From Gallionella sp. (GTDB lineage: Bacteria > Pseudomonadota > Gammaproteobacteria > Burkholderiales > Gallionellaceae), in assembly GCA_022340615.1 (NCBI GenBank), contig JAJDNO010000007.1, positions 1-64,000 of the forward strand: DNA of 64,000 bases, given 5' to 3'. Positions 1 to 10,048 of this stretch are shown here, in pieces (the stretch's first letter is position 1; every line of letters starts with the position of its first letter). The notes beneath the pieces are model-generated. The model saw only the letters and a program-made list of their open reading frames with translations. It did no database searches and was not told the DNA's origin. A program made the position numbers and the translations under genes.

Positions 1-2602
1 AAACCGTCGACGGGTAGCTTTCCATCTTGATGCCGCCGGGCACGCGCGCCATGAAGTCGCCGAGCGGTTCGCCGAAGTTCAGCAGCTTGCGCAGCTTCAT
101 GCCGATCCAGGCCGGGTCGATCACGCGCATGTCCAGGCTCAATACCTTGCACAGTCCGTCCAGTGCGCGCGGATACACACCGGCCAGCCACATCGAGTAG
201 GGGCGGCGCTGGCCGTCCGGCAGCACCAGTTCCTTCAGGCCGAGCACGAAGTCGTCGCCGCTGCCGGCGTTGGAAATGTCCACCGTCCAGCTCATCGTGC
301 CGTCGGTGCCGGTCTTCGGTTCCTTCTTCGCGAACAGCGCGTCCATCATCGGCGTGGTTGCATCCGCGCCGGCTTCCAGCGCGCCGAGTTCCTCGATGCG
401 GTATTTCAGCAGGTGCGCGAACGCGGAGACAAGGCTGGGCATGCGCGTAACGGTGCCGTCGGGCGGCATCGGCATGTCGAACGCGTCGTCGCCGGCGGTC
501 TTCATCAGCATTTCAAGTTTCATCCGCACCCACACCGGATCCTCGGTGCGCATGTCCATGGATAATGATTTCGCCAGTGCGCCGAGTCCGCGCGGCTGCT
601 CGGAGCCGTTCACCCAGACTTCGAACGGGTGGTTGTGGCCGTTGGTGGTGTGCGACACGAACACCACGAAACTGCCGAGCGGATGCTTCACCACCTGCGA
701 GACCCAGCCGGCGCTGCCGTTCGGCAATTCCGGGCGGCCCGGCCAGCGCAGCGAGGCGAGGGCGGGTTTTGGCGTCGCTTCCAGCACGATGCGGCGGTCC
801 TGGTCGAACACGAAATCCTGCGGCTGTTCTTCTGCTTTCTCCGGCTTGGTTTCCGGCGTGACCGACAGCACTGCGCCGAGCACATTGTTCGGGCGGTAGG
901 TCGCGAGGCCTTTCAGGCCGGCCTTCCATGCCTCGGTATAGAGGTTCTTGAAGTCCTCGTAGGGATAGTCCTCGGGCACGTTGACGGTCTTGCTGATCGA
1001 GGTGTCGATGAACGGCGCGACGGCGGCGACCATCTTCATGTGGTCGTTTGCGGAAATCTCCAGCGCGGTCACGAACGCGGGCGGCAGGTGTTCCATGTCG
1101 CCGCCCATGTGTTTGTACATGCGCCACGCGTGGTCCTCGACCGGGTAATCCTTGGTGCCGCCCTCGGCCATGCGCTTCTTGCGCGTGTAGAACCACGAGA
1201 ACGGCGGCTCGATGCCGTTCGACGCGTTGTCGGCGAACGCGAGCGAGATCGTGCCGGTCGGCGCGATCGACAGCAGGTGGCTGTTGCGGATGCCGTGTTC
1301 GCGGATCTTGTTCTTGATCGGCTCGGGCAGGCGCGACGCGAAGCGCGGCGCGGCGAGGTACTGGTCGGCATCCAGCAGCGGGAATGCGCCGCGTTCCTGT
1401 GCCAGTTCCACCGACGCGAGATACGCCTCGTCGCGCATTACGCGGGTGATGTCGCGGGCGAATGCGCGCGCGGCGTCGGTGTCGTAGCGCAGGCCCAGCA
1501 TCACCAGCGTGTCGCCCAGGCCGGTGAAGCCCAGCCCGACGCGGCGCTTGTTCTGCGCTTCCAGCTGCTGCTCCGGCAGCGGCCATGCGGTCACGTCCAG
1601 CACGTTGTCGAGCATGCGCACCGCGGTGCGCACCAGTTTTTTGAACGGTTCCTGGTCGAAACTGGCGTTCGCCGCGAACGGGTTCTTGACCATCCGGGTC
1701 AGGTCGATCGAGCCGAGGCAGCAGCAGCCGTAAGGCGGCAGCGGCTGTTCCGCGCAGGGATTGGTTGCCTCGATCACTTCGCAATAGGACAGGTTGTTGT
1801 CGCGGTTCATCAGGTCGATGAACAGCACGCCCGGCTCGGCGTGGTCGTAGGTGCTTTCCATGATCTGCTTCCACAGGTCGGTGGCCTGCACCTTGCGGTA
1901 TACCCACTTGCCGTCGGCGCGCTGGGTTGCACCCTGCGCCTTCAGCGCTTCGGAAGGTTCGGCGCTGTGCACCAGTTCGAACGCGAGGTTGTTTTCGACC
2001 GCGTGCATCAGTTCGTCGGTCACGCCGACCGAGATGTTGAAGTTGCGCAGGTCGCCCTGGTCCTTCGCGTGGATGAAACGCTCGATGTCGGGATGGTCGC
2101 AGCGCAGCACGCCCATCTGCGCGCCGCGACGCGCGCCGGCCGATTCCACGGTCTCGCAGGAACGGTCGAACACGCGCATGTAGGAGAGCGGGCCGCTGGC
2201 GCGCGAGTTGGTGCCCTTGACCTGGGCGCCCTCGGGGCGGATCGACGAGAAATCGTAGCCGACGCCGCCGCCGCGCCGCATGGTTTCGGCGGCCTGCTGC
2301 AATGCGTCATAAATGCCTGGCTTGCCGTCGGTGATCCCGGAGATCGCGTCGCCGACCGGCTGCACGAAACAGTTGATCAGGGTTGCCTGGTTGGTCAGAC
2401 CGGCTGCGGAATTGATGCGGCCGGCGGGCACGAAGCCGTCTTCCTGCGCGCGGAAGAACACTTCTTCCCAGTGCTCGCGCTGTTCCGGGTTTTCCGCCTT
2501 GGCCAGGCCGCGCGCAACGCGGCGGCGCACGTCCTGGACCGAGTGTTCGTCGGGTTCGGCGTATTTTTCCAGCAGTACTTCGGTGCTGATCTCCTGGGTC
2601 AT
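1..2602 (-). CDS. nrdJ: Adenosylcobalamin-dependent ribonucleoside-diphosphate reductase (class II), C-terminus cut by window edge
   Basis: Makes deoxyribonucleotides from ribonucleotides with a B12-derived radical, so it needs no oxygen. The minus-strand frame is open from 2602 to base 1. The N-terminal half shows [20 protein letters not shown], an [17 protein letters not shown] stretch and the catalytic [12 protein letters not shown] segment, followed by APTGTISL and the N-G-I-E-P-P-F segment. After about residue 560 comes a long extension with [10 protein letters not shown], seen in proteobacterial NrdJ. I chose ATG 2602 because AAGGAG lies 8 nt upstream. An in-frame GTG at 2737, also with a good ribosome site (GGGAG), would add 45 low-complexity residues. 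Family assignment is secure; the start is open. Confidence 0.95.
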   Translation of the reverse strand, partial: MTQEISTEVLLEKYAEPDEHSVQDVRRRVARGLAKAENPEQREHWEEVFFRAQEDGFVPAGRINSAAGLTNQATLINCFVQPVGDAISGITDGKPGIYDALQQAAETMRRGGGVGYDFSSIRPEGAQVKGTNSRASGPLSYMRVFDRSCETVESAGARRGAQMGVLRCDHPDIERFIHAKDQGDLRNFNISVGVTDELMHAVENNLAFELVHSAEPSEALKAQGATQRADGKWVYRKVQATDLWKQIMESTYDHAEPGVLFIDLMNRDNNLSYCEVIEATNPCAEQPLPPYGCCCLGSIDLTRMVKNPFAANASFDQEPFKKLVRTAVRMLDNVLDVTAWPLPEQQLEAQNKRRVGLGFTGLGDTLVMLGLRYDTDAARAFARDITRVMRDEAYLASVELAQERGAFPLLDADQYLAAPRFASRLPEPIKNKIREHGIRNSHLLSIAPTGTISLAFADNASNGIEPPFSWFYTRKKRMAEGGTKDYPVEDHAWRMYKHMGGDMEHLPPAFVTALEISANDHMKMVAAVAPFIDTSISKTVNVPEDYPYEDFKNLYTEAWKAGLKGLATYRPNNVLGAVLSVTPETKPEKAEEQPQDFVFDQDRRIVLEATPKPALASLRWPGRPELPNGSAGWVSQVVKHPLGSFVVFVSHTTNGHNHPFEVWVNGSEQPRGLGALAKSLSMDMRTEDPVWVRMKLEMLMKTAGDDAFDMPMPPDGTVTRMPSLVSAFAHLLKYRIEELGALEAGADATTPMMDALFAKKEPKTGTDGTMSWTVDISNAGSGDDFVLGLKELVLPDGQRRPYSMWLAGVYPRALDGLCKVLSLDMRVIDPAWIGMKLRKLLNFGEPLGDFMARVPGGIKMESYPSTV

Positions 2603-2788
2603 CGCTGCGGCTCCTTGGGTGGCGCCATTTTCCGCCTTTTTGTTGGCGAGATCGCTGATTATTTGCTGCGCGGAAACCGGATTTTCGGAATTGCCTGTAT
2701 TGGAAGATGAGTGGGGAACGCTTTCAGTTTCAAGCACGATAATGACTCCCTTGGTTGCGTGGGATACTTGGTCCCGGAAAAACAAAAA

Positions 2789-2837
2789 ACCACTATAGGT
2801 AGTGGTCTGCCGTTGAATTTCGACTAATTGTAGGATG
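2789..2837 (-). promoter_or_regulatory. Pair of NrdR-box-like operators before nrdJ
   Basis: Seen: an 18-bp dyad at 2789-2806 (ACCACTATAGGTAGTGGT) and a weaker one whose core CTAATTGTAG covers 2824-2833. Their centres (2797.5 and 2828.5) are 31 bp apart. Known: NrdR binds paired boxes of the acaCwAtATaTwGtgt type, usually about three helical turns apart. The upstream box overlaps the -10 of the predicted promoter, which fits repression. NrdR itself is not in this window. Confidence 0.7.
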
Positions 2838-2854
2838 CAGGACTATTTTTGCAA
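2827..2854 (-). promoter_or_regulatory. Predicted sigma-70 promoter of nrdJ
   Basis: On the minus strand TTGCAA (2854-2849) is followed after 16 bp by TACAAT (2832-2827). The -10 lies inside the second NrdR-like box. Predicted transcription start is near 2820, upstream of both candidate start codons. Confidence 0.55.
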
Positions 2855-2904
2855 GCGAAAATTTTGGGCTATTTTTTTTGGCTTGGATCAACAATAACTT
2901 AGCC

Positions 2905-2977
2905 GGAAAAATAAATTTCAGGGCATGCAACTTGCTGAGCGGCCGGCAAATTGCTGGCGGTCGATTATGCCCCGAAA
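2905..2977 (-). terminator. Possible terminator after serB
   Basis: Arms at 2967-2977 and 2916-2926 can pair over 11 bp with one G-U, enclosing a long, partly self-complementary loop. On the minus strand a T-rich run (TTTATTTTT) follows. The long loop makes it a weak call. Confidence 0.35.
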
Positions 2978-2996
2978 TAGTGCAGATTGGTTCCGC

Positions 2997-3839
2997 TCAA
3001 GCCGGATTTCCCAGCAAGTTGACCAGTCCGTCCAGCCCGGAGAAGTTCAGCGAGTAGCTGGCCTGTTCGCGTACCACCGGCTTGGCGTGGTAGGCGACGC
3101 TGATGCCGGCCTGCGCCATCATCTTCAGGTCGTTCGCGCCGTCGCCCATCGCAATGACCTGCCCGGGCCGCAGCTTCAGCTCGTCGCGGGTCCGGGCCAG
3201 CCAGTCGGCCTTGCCCTGCGCATCGAAGACCTTGCCCAGCACCCTGCCGGTCAGTTTGCCGTTGGCGATTTCCAGCGTGTTGGCGTGGGTGTAGTCCAGC
3301 CCCAGCCTGGCCTTGAGGCGCTCGGTGAAGAACACGAAGCCGCCGGATACCAGCATCGTCCTGATGCCGGCCGCCTTCAGTCTGGCCAGCATGGCTTCGG
3401 CGCCGGGATTGAGCTGCAGGCGTTCGTCGTAGACGCGCTGCAGCGCGGCTTCATCCAACCCCTCGAGCAGCGCGACGCGGCGGCTCAGGCTCTCGGCGAA
3501 GTCGATCTCGCCGCGCATCGCCGCCTCGGTGATCGTCGCGACCTGCGGTTTCAGCCCCTGCATGTCGGCGATCTCGTCGATGCATTCGATCGAGATCAGC
3601 GTCGAATCCATGTCCATCACCAGCAGCCCGAAATCCGCCAGCCTGCGTTCGGGTGGCACGAAACCGTAATCAAGGCGGTTTGCGATGCAGTAGGGCGCGA
3701 TTCCGTCATGCGCCTGCGCAGCGGTCAGGCGCCACGCGTTTTCGGAGATCTGCACTCTTTGTTTGCTCCGCGACAATTTGCCGAGATGGTCGAGATGCGT
3801 GGCGGCGACGGGGAGTGCGGACTGGATGACGAGGTTCAT
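2997..3839 (-). CDS. serB: Phosphoserine phosphatase
   Basis: Last step of serine synthesis: hydrolyses 3-phosphoserine to serine in the cytoplasm. The 280-residue protein has an N-terminal ACT-like region (about 1-70) and then a HAD phosphatase core. Visible motifs are DMDST at 76-80 (nucleophile and acid-base aspartates), the SGGF segment, the conserved lysine region RTRDELKLRPGQ and the GDGANDLKMM metal loop. Length and domain order match the long SerB form of proteobacteria. It is transcribed toward nrdJ but has its own apparent end. No regulatory site was seen. Confidence 0.96.
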   Translation of the reverse strand: MNLVIQSALPVAATHLDHLGKLSRSKQRVQISENAWRLTAAQAHDGIAPYCIANRLDYGFVPPERRLADFGLLVMDMDSTLISIECIDEIADMQGLKPQVATITEAAMRGEIDFAESLSRRVALLEGLDEAALQRVYDERLQLNPGAEAMLARLKAAGIRTMLVSGGFVFFTERLKARLGLDYTHANTLEIANGKLTGRVLGKVFDAQGKADWLARTRDELKLRPGQVIAMGDGANDLKMMAQAGISVAYHAKPVVREQASYSLNFSGLDGLVNLLGNPA

Positions 3840-4026
3840 GGTTCGGCAAGTAACAAAAAATTAATGTAGGGCATCTCAGCGGCTATGCTGGTGTATTCTA
3901 ATTCAATTCGCGTTTCGGCCATGCATGACATGAACGGTGAATCTTCAAGTAATCAGCTGCGGCTGCGCGGTCGGCAGGGGCTTCGTGTTAGAATGCGCCC
4001 CTTTTTTGATTTTCGTGGAGAGTTAT

Positions 4027-4353
4027 ATGTTTATCACTAATGCCTATGCAGAAGCAGCCGCGGCCTCGCCGGAAGGCGGGATCATGAATTTCCTGCCGCT
4101 GATCGCACTGATCGCGGTGTTCTATTTCCTGATATTGCGCCCGCAAAGCAAACGCGCCAAGGAACAGAAGGCAATGATTTCAGCATTGCAGCGCGGCGAT
4201 GAGGTTTCCACGGTCGGCGGAGAAGTGGGCACCGTCAGCAAGGTATACGAACAATATGTCGGAGTGGAAATCGCCGAGAACGTCGAAGTGAAGGTGCTCA
4301 AGAGCGCGGTTCAGAGCGTGCTGCCAAAGGGAACGATCAAGTCAATCAAGTAG
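4027..4353 (+). CDS. yajC: Sec translocon accessory protein YajC
   Basis: Small single-span membrane protein that associates with SecDF at the SecYEG translocon. The ATG at 4027 is preceded by GGAGAG; a longer frame from 3937 lacks a ribosome site, so 108 residues are proposed. A hydrophobic span lies at about 20-42 (FLPLIALIAVFYFLILRPQ) and is followed by a basic patch and a beta-rich cytosolic domain with GDEVSTVGG. It is followed by secD and secF, the usual order. The tgt gene often found in front is absent here. Confidence 0.95.
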   Translation: MFITNAYAEAAAASPEGGIMNFLPLIALIAVFYFLILRPQSKRAKEQKAMISALQRGDEVSTVGGEVGTVSKVYEQYVGVEIAENVEVKVLKSAVQSVLPKGTIKSIK

Positions 4354-4417
4354 TCAACACCCCAAAATCCCGGATTCGTATGCCGGTCGGGCACGTACGC
4401 AGTTATCAGAGGGCGTC

Positions 4418-6229
4418 ATGAACCAATATCCATTGTGGAAATATCTGCTGATCCTGGCAGCATTGCTGGCCGGATTGATTTATACCCTGCCGAACTTTTA
4501 CGGCGAATCCCCCGCGGTGCAGGTCTCGCCGCTGCATTCCAACCTGAAGGCGGATGCAGCGCTGCAGGCTCGCGTCGACAGCATCCTGAAGGCGGCCAGC
4601 CTGAATCCGGAGCTGTTGATGCTGGAAGACAACAGCGTCAAGGCACGCTTTGCCAGCACCGACGACCAGCTGAAAGCCAAGGATGTGCTGGCAGCGAAGC
4701 TGAGTGACGATTACGTGGTTGCGCTGAATCTGCTGCCGCGCTCGCCGCGCTGGCTGACCGATCTGCATGCGCTTCCGATGTATCTGGGTCTGGACCTGCG
4801 CGGCGGTGTGCACTTCCTGCTGCAGGTGGACATGAAGGCGGCGCTGAACAAGTCACTGGATTCAGCCACCGAAGACATCCGCACCACGCTGCGCGACAAG
4901 GATATCCCGTATGCCGGCGTGGACCGCGACGGAGACCAGCTGGTGGTGAAGTTCCGCGACGCGGATGCGCGCAGCAAGGGCGAAGACGAAATCAAACAGC
5001 GTTATTCGGACTACGTTCTGAACGACCAGGATGAAGGCAAGGAATTTCACCTGCTCGTCTCGCTCAAGCCGGAAGCAGCGAAACGCATCGAACAATCTGC
5101 GGTGCAGCAGAACCTGCTCACCCTGCGCAACCGGGTGAACGAACTCGGCGTGGCCGAGCCGGTGATCCAGCAGGAGGGCGCGGATCGCGTGGTGGTGCAG
5201 TTGCCCGGCGTGCAGGACACCGCGCGCGCGAAGGAGATTCTGGGGCGCACCGCAACGCTGGAAGTGCGCATGGTGGATGAAACCCGCCAGCCCACGCCTG
5301 GTGCGCCGCCGCCATTCGGGGACGACGAGTTCAAGGACCGCGAGGGCAGGCCGCTGCTGGTCAAGAAGCGGGTGATCCTCACCGGCGACCGCATCAACGA
5401 TGCGCAACCCGGTTTCGACAGCCGCACCAACGAACCTTCGGTCAACATCAATCTGGATGCCGTGGGTGCGAGACTGTTCAAGGATGCGACGCGCGAGAAT
5501 GTCGGCAAGCGCATGGCGATCATCCTGTTCGAGAAGGGCAAGGGACAAATCGTGACCGCGCCGGTGATACGCGAAGAGATCGGCGGCGGCCGCGTGCAGA
5601 TCAGCGGTTCGATGAGTACACAGGAGGCACAGGATACTGCGCTGCTGCTGCGCGCCGGTGCACTGGCGGCGCCGATGCAGATCATCGAAGAGCGCACCGT
5701 CGGTCCCAGCCTGGGTGCGGAAAACATCACGCGCGGCTTCAATTCCACGAAGATCGGTTTCATCATGGTTGCGGTCTTCATGATCGCCTATTACCTGATG
5801 TTCGGCGTGATCTCGATGCTGGCACTGGCGTCCAACCTGCTGTTGCTGATCGCGCTGCTGTCGATGCTGCAGGCCACGCTGACCCTGCCCGGCATGGCAG
5901 GTATTGCGCTGACGCTGGGTATGGCGATCGATGCGAACGTGCTGATCAACGAGCGTATCCGCGAGGAGCTGCGCAACGGCGTCACGCCGCAGGCCGCGAT
6001 ACATGCCGGTTACGACCGGGCATTCGCGACCATCCTGGACTCCAACGTGACGACCTTCATCGCCGGGATCGCGCTGTTCATGTTCGGCTCTGGTTCGATC
6101 AAGGGATTCGCGGTGGTGCTGTGCCTGGGCATCCTGACTTCGATGTTCAGCGCGGTGCTGATTTCACGCGCGATCGTGAATCTGGTTTACGGCCGCAAAC
6201 CCAGACTTGCCAAAGTGGCGATAGGTTAA
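4418..6229 (+). CDS. secD: Protein translocase subunit SecD
   Basis: Uses the proton gradient to help pull exported proteins through SecYEG. The 603-residue protein has an N-terminal membrane anchor (about 8-26) and the conserved GLDLRGG motif at 124-130. A large periplasmic domain follows, with the P1 head region, and then five C-terminal transmembrane helices with LTLGMAIDANVLINERIREE. RND-type fold and length are as expected. The ATG has AGAGGG 6 nt upstream. secF starts 10 bp after its stop, so the two are co-transcribed. Confidence 0.97.
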   Translation: MNQYPLWKYLLILAALLAGLIYTLPNFYGESPAVQVSPLHSNLKADAALQARVDSILKAASLNPELLMLEDNSVKARFASTDDQLKAKDVLAAKLSDDYVVALNLLPRSPRWLTDLHALPMYLGLDLRGGVHFLLQVDMKAALNKSLDSATEDIRTTLRDKDIPYAGVDRDGDQLVVKFRDADARSKGEDEIKQRYSDYVLNDQDEGKEFHLLVSLKPEAAKRIEQSAVQQNLLTLRNRVNELGVAEPVIQQEGADRVVVQLPGVQDTARAKEILGRTATLEVRMVDETRQPTPGAPPPFGDDEFKDREGRPLLVKKRVILTGDRINDAQPGFDSRTNEPSVNINLDAVGARLFKDATRENVGKRMAIILFEKGKGQIVTAPVIREEIGGGRVQISGSMSTQEAQDTALLLRAGALAAPMQIIEERTVGPSLGAENITRGFNSTKIGFIMVAVFMIAYYLMFGVISMLALASNLLLLIALLSMLQATLTLPGMAGIALTLGMAIDANVLINERIREELRNGVTPQAAIHAGYDRAFATILDSNVTTFIAGIALFMFGSGSIKGFAVVLCLGILTSMFSAVLISRAIVNLVYGRKPRLAKVAIG

Positions 6230-6239
6230 GGAAAAAGAC

Positions 6240-7172
6240 ATGGAATTTTTCAGGATCAAGCACGACATCCCGTTCATGAGCTATGGGCGGTATACCACCT
6301 CGATTTCGCTGGTCACTTTTCTGTTCGCGGTTTTCTTTCTGGCCACCAAGGGCCTGAATTTCGGCGTCGATTTCACCGGCGGTACGGTGATGGAAATGCA
6401 TTACGCGCAGTCGGCCGACCTGAACAAGGTGCGCGCGCAACTCGCAGCGAGCGGCCTGAAAGAGGCGATGGTGCAGAATTTCGGTACCAGCTATGACGTG
6501 CTGATACAGGTGCCGGCCAAGGAAAGCGCGACCGGCTCCAAGATCAGCGACCAGGTTCTGGCCACCTTGCGCAAGGAGGACAGCAGCGTGCAAATGCGCC
6601 GCGTGGAATTCGTGGGACCGCAGGTTGGCAAGGACCTGATCAACAACGGCGAGCTGGCGCTGCTGCTGGTGTCGATGGGCATCGTCGGCTATCTGTGGCT
6701 GCGCTTTGAGTGGAAATTCGGCCTTGCCGCGATCATCGCCAACCTGCATGACGTGGTGATCATCCTCGGGTTCTTCGCGTTCTTCCAGTGGGAATTTTCG
6801 CTGTCCGTTCTGGCGGCGGTTCTGGCGGTGCTGGGCTATTCGGTGAACGAGTCGGTGGTGGTGTTCGACCGTATTCGCGAAAACTTCCGCACCATGCGCA
6901 AGTCCGAGGTCTCGCACATCATCGACAATGCGATCACCCGCACCATGTCACGCACGATCATCACACACGGCTCTACTCAGATGATGGTAGGCGCGATGCT
7001 GTTCCTGGGCGGCGAGACACTGCACTATTTTGCGATGGCGCTGACCATCGGCATCCTGTTCAGCATCTACTCGTCGGTGCTGGTTGCCAGCCCGCTGCTG
7101 ATGATGTTCGGCGTTTCGCGCGAGGATTTCATCAAGCCGGAAAAGGTAGAGACCGATGGAATACTGCCTTAG
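6240..7172 (+). CDS. secF: Protein translocase subunit SecF
   Basis: Partner of SecD in the inner membrane. The 310-residue protein has a first transmembrane helix at about 20-37, the family motif FGVDFTGG at 41-48, a periplasmic loop, and five further helices with LGYSVNESVVVFDRIRENF. The ribosome site GGAAAAAG sits just before ATG 6240. It completes yajC-secD-secF. Confidence 0.97.
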   Translation: MEFFRIKHDIPFMSYGRYTTSISLVTFLFAVFFLATKGLNFGVDFTGGTVMEMHYAQSADLNKVRAQLAASGLKEAMVQNFGTSYDVLIQVPAKESATGSKISDQVLATLRKEDSSVQMRRVEFVGPQVGKDLINNGELALLLVSMGIVGYLWLRFEWKFGLAAIIANLHDVVIILGFFAFFQWEFSLSVLAAVLAVLGYSVNESVVVFDRIRENFRTMRKSEVSHIIDNAITRTMSRTIITHGSTQMMVGAMLFLGGETLHYFAMALTIGILFSIYSSVLVASPLLMMFGVSREDFIKPEKVETDGILP

Positions 7173-7223
7173 GTAGCCCCTGATCAAGCCGGCCACTATC
7201 CGTACCTAATCAGGGATTCCTGA

Positions 7224-7859
7224 ATGCTTGCTGCATTATTCGACATCGTCATGCACCTCGATGCGCACCTGCTGGCGCTTACCCAGCAGTACGGCATCTG
7301 GGTATATGCAATCCTGTTCCTGATCATCTACAGCGAGACCGGCCTGGTGGTCGCGCCATTCCTGCCCGGCGATTCGCTGCTGTTCGTGGCCGGCGCGCTG
7401 TGCGGCATGGGCGCACTGCAACTGGAGTGGCTGGTGCCGCTGCTGGTGCTTGCGGCGTTTTGCGGCGACAACACCAACTACTGGATCGGCCGGCTGGTCG
7501 GGATCAGCCTGCTCAAACACGCCGGCGAGAAGCTGATCAGGCGCGAGTACATCGACAAGACTCACTCCTTTTACGAGCGGCATGGCGGCAAGACCGTGAT
7601 TCTTGCGCGCTTCCTGCCGATCATTCGCACCTTCGCGCCGTTCGTGGCGGGCATCGGCATCATGCACTACCGCAAGTTCGTGCTGTTCAGCGCGCTGGGC
7701 AGCGTGGCGTGGATATCCAGCCTGAGCGTGGCCGGCTATCTGTTCGGCAACATCCCGGTGGTGAAGGACAACCTGACCCTGATCATTCTCGGCATCGTGG
7801 TGATTTCATTGATCCCTGCCGCGGCAGAATTCATCCGGCGCCTCGCCAGGCAGGCCTGA
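7224..7859 (+). CDS. DedA family inner-membrane protein
   Basis: DedA/VTT-domain proteins are polytopic membrane proteins linked to lipid carrier recycling and membrane homeostasis; several members flip undecaprenyl phosphate or phospholipids. The 211-residue protein shows GLVVAPFLPGDSLLF, GDNTNYWIGR and ARFLPIIRTFAPFVAG, the signature acidic and arginine motifs of the family. It lies 51 bp after secF, separated by a weak CCCTGAT/ATCAGGG dyad. The exact substrate cannot be read from the sequence. Confidence 0.9.
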   Translation: MLAALFDIVMHLDAHLLALTQQYGIWVYAILFLIIYSETGLVVAPFLPGDSLLFVAGALCGMGALQLEWLVPLLVLAAFCGDNTNYWIGRLVGISLLKHAGEKLIRREYIDKTHSFYERHGGKTVILARFLPIIRTFAPFVAGIGIMHYRKFVLFSALGSVAWISSLSVAGYLFGNIPVVKDNLTLIILGIVVISLIPAAAEFIRRLARQA

Positions 7860-7971
7860 GACGGCTACGGCACCCGGTTGCGGCACTCCTGGCCCGATGA
7901 CCGTTGCGTTTTTCCATTTGCATCCGCGCCGGTAATCCCGCGCAATAGAGCAAACAGAGAGTGGAGTAGCG

Positions 7972-9219
7972 ATGACAAAGCGGTGGATAGTCTTGCTATT
8001 GGCCAGCATCAGCGCCGTTGCGGAGCCGGTCACGGCTGCCGCAGACACGATACCCGATTACAGCACAACCCTGACCGGCAACTGGGGCGGCACGCGCAGC
8101 GCGATGCACAATGCGGGTTACGACTGGGAAATCGTCTACAAACTCGATTTGCTCGGCCAGGTCTCCCGGCCTGCGGATAAAGCCTACGGCCTGGACAACC
8201 TCGATATCAAACTTGCGTTGGACGGCGAAAAGATCGCCGGCATGGCCGGAAGCAGCGCGCTGCTGTATGTGCTGAGCAATCGCGGCGGCAAGCCGTCTGC
8301 GCTGGCTGGTCATAGCGCCGGTGTGGACAACATCGAAACGCCCGAGGACGCGAATACCACCAAGCTGTACCAGGCCTGGGTGCAGCAAAACTTCCTTCAG
8401 GACCGGCTGTCGGTGCTGGCCGGACTGTATGACCTGAATTCGGAATTTTACGTGACCGAATCGGCGTCTATATTCATCCAGCCGGTTTACGGTATCGGTG
8501 CTGAACTGGCCGGCACCGGCCAGAACGGCCCGTCGATTTTTCCGACCACCTCGTTCGGGATGCGCGTGAAGGCGCAGGCGGGCGGATACTATCTGCAGGC
8601 TGCGGTTCTGGACGGAGTGCCGGGCGATCCGAACAACCCCCATGGCACGCACATACAATTCAACAAGGGGGATGGCGCGCTGGATGTGCTCGAAGGATCG
8701 GTCCCGCTTGGCGCGTCGGAAGATGCGCCCGACAACAGGCTGTCGCTGGGTGTCTGGCAATATACCGCCCGCTTCGACGACCTGGTCGATGTCGATGCCG
8801 GCGGAAATCCGGTCAAGCGGCTCAGCCATGGCGGCTATGCGATGCTGGAGAAAGTGCTGCGCGAACCGGGCAGCGATCAGGCAGGCATCAGCGGCTTTGT
8901 CCGGGCCGGAAAAAACGATGGCGACACCACCCAGTTCGATATGACATGGAATGCCGGACTGGTGTTTTCGGGGCTGCTGCCCGGCCGCGACCAGGATCAG
9001 TTCGGCATCGCCTATGCACAGGAACGCAACGGCGAGAAATGGCGTATTTTTTCCGGCAACCCGGTTGTTTTCGAAAGATCGCTGGAGATGACCTGGCGTT
9101 ACGTCGCGACGCCGGCGGTGGTATTGCAGCCGGATGCGCAGTACCTGATCAGCCACGGCAGCGACCCGGCCCTGGACAGGAACTGGTGGCTGGGCATTCG
9201 TGTGGAGATATCGCTATAA
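7972..9219 (+). CDS. OprB-type carbohydrate-selective porin
   Basis: Outer-membrane beta-barrel expected to pass sugars or small solutes. The 415-residue protein starts with a signal peptide (about 1-24, cleavage near VTAAADT). The mature part has LTGNWGGTRSAM, the OprB family start, then WVQQNFLQDRLSVLAGLYDLNSEF and ends with WWLGIRVEISL, a typical barrel C-terminus with alternating aromatic residues. GGAGTAGCG precedes the ATG. It converges on pstB with only 16 bp between the stop codons. The true solute is unknown. Confidence 0.88.
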   Translation: MTKRWIVLLLASISAVAEPVTAAADTIPDYSTTLTGNWGGTRSAMHNAGYDWEIVYKLDLLGQVSRPADKAYGLDNLDIKLALDGEKIAGMAGSSALLYVLSNRGGKPSALAGHSAGVDNIETPEDANTTKLYQAWVQQNFLQDRLSVLAGLYDLNSEFYVTESASIFIQPVYGIGAELAGTGQNGPSIFPTTSFGMRVKAQAGGYYLQAAVLDGVPGDPNNPHGTHIQFNKGDGALDVLEGSVPLGASEDAPDNRLSLGVWQYTARFDDLVDVDAGGNPVKRLSHGGYAMLEKVLREPGSDQAGISGFVRAGKNDGDTTQFDMTWNAGLVFSGLLPGRDQDQFGIAYAQERNGEKWRIFSGNPVVFERSLEMTWRYVATPAVVLQPDAQYLISHGSDPALDRNWWLGIRVEISL

Positions 9220-9235
9220 GGACAGGTGGCGATGT

Positions 9236-10015
9236 TTAACCGAAACGACCGGTAATGTAGTCCTCGGTTTCCTTGCGCTTCGGATTGGTGAACACGTTGC
9301 TGGTTTCGCCGAGCTCGATCAGGTCGCCCATGTACATGTACGCCGTATAGTCGGAGATGCGCGCGGCCTGCTGCATGTTGTGGGTCACGATCACGATGGT
9401 GAAGTCTTCCTTCAGTTCGTCGACCAGTTTCTCGATATGCGCCGTGGAGATCGGATCGAGCGCGGAAGTCGGCTCGTCGAGCAGCAGTATCTCGGGCTTG
9501 ACCGCAATCGCGCGCGCGATGCACAGGCGCTGCTGCTGGCCGCCGGACAGTCCGGTTCCGCTTTGTTTGAGCTTGTCCTTGACTTCGGTCCACAGCGCGG
9601 CCTTGCGCAGCGCCCACTCCACACGGACTTCCATGTCGTGCCTGCTGAGGTTTTCATACAGCTTCACGCCGAACGCGATGTTGTCGTAGATTGACATCGG
9701 GAAAGGGGTGGGTTTCTGGAAAACCATGCCGATTTTTGCGCGCAGCATGTTCAAATCCTGCTTGCTGTCCAGGATATTCGCACCGTCCAGCATGATTTCG
9801 CCGGTGGCTTTCTGCTTCGGGTAGAGCTGATACATTCGGTTGAAAGTGCGCAGCAGAGTGGACTTGCCGCAGCCGGACGGTCCAATGAAGGCGGTCACCA
9901 TTTTTTCCGCAATGCTCAGGTTGATGTCCTTCAGCGCGCGGAATTTCCCGTAATAGAAATTCAGGTCCTTGATGACGATTTTCGGATTCACGACGACTTC
10001 TATGTCCATATTCAT
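9236..10015 (-). CDS. pstB: Phosphate ABC transporter ATP-binding protein
   Basis: Energises high-affinity phosphate import. The 259-residue protein has Walker [10 protein letters not shown] at 46-53, the Q-loop [17 protein letters not shown], the signature [14 protein letters not shown] and Walker [13 protein letters not shown], then the H-loop THNMQQA. It is the last gene of pstS-pstC-pstA-pstB. The phoU gene that often follows pstB is absent; the porin gene converges directly. Confidence 0.97.
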   Translation of the reverse strand: MNMDIEVVVNPKIVIKDLNFYYGKFRALKDINLSIAEKMVTAFIGPSGCGKSTLLRTFNRMYQLYPKQKATGEIMLDGANILDSKQDLNMLRAKIGMVFQKPTPFPMSIYDNIAFGVKLYENLSRHDMEVRVEWALRKAALWTEVKDKLKQSGTGLSGGQQQRLCIARAIAVKPEILLLDEPTSALDPISTAHIEKLVDELKEDFTIVIVTHNMQQAARISDYTAYMYMGDLIELGETSNVFTNPKRKETEDYITGRFG

Positions 10016-10048
10016 TTCACGCCTTGTTGATGTTCGGATTATGGCCGG

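Noticed and set aside
629-2710. Very long plus-strand open frame opposite nrdJ
   Set aside because: It is the antisense of a GC-rich coding region; the minus strand reads as continuous, motif-rich NrdJ.
7173-7223. CCCTGAT/ATCAGGG dyad between secF and the DedA gene as terminator
   Set aside because: Long loop and no T-run; not convincing as a terminator.
7866-7881. GGCAC-N-TTGC resembling a sigma-54 promoter before the porin gene
   Set aside because: The -24 and -12 elements are one base too close, which is not tolerated by sigma-54.
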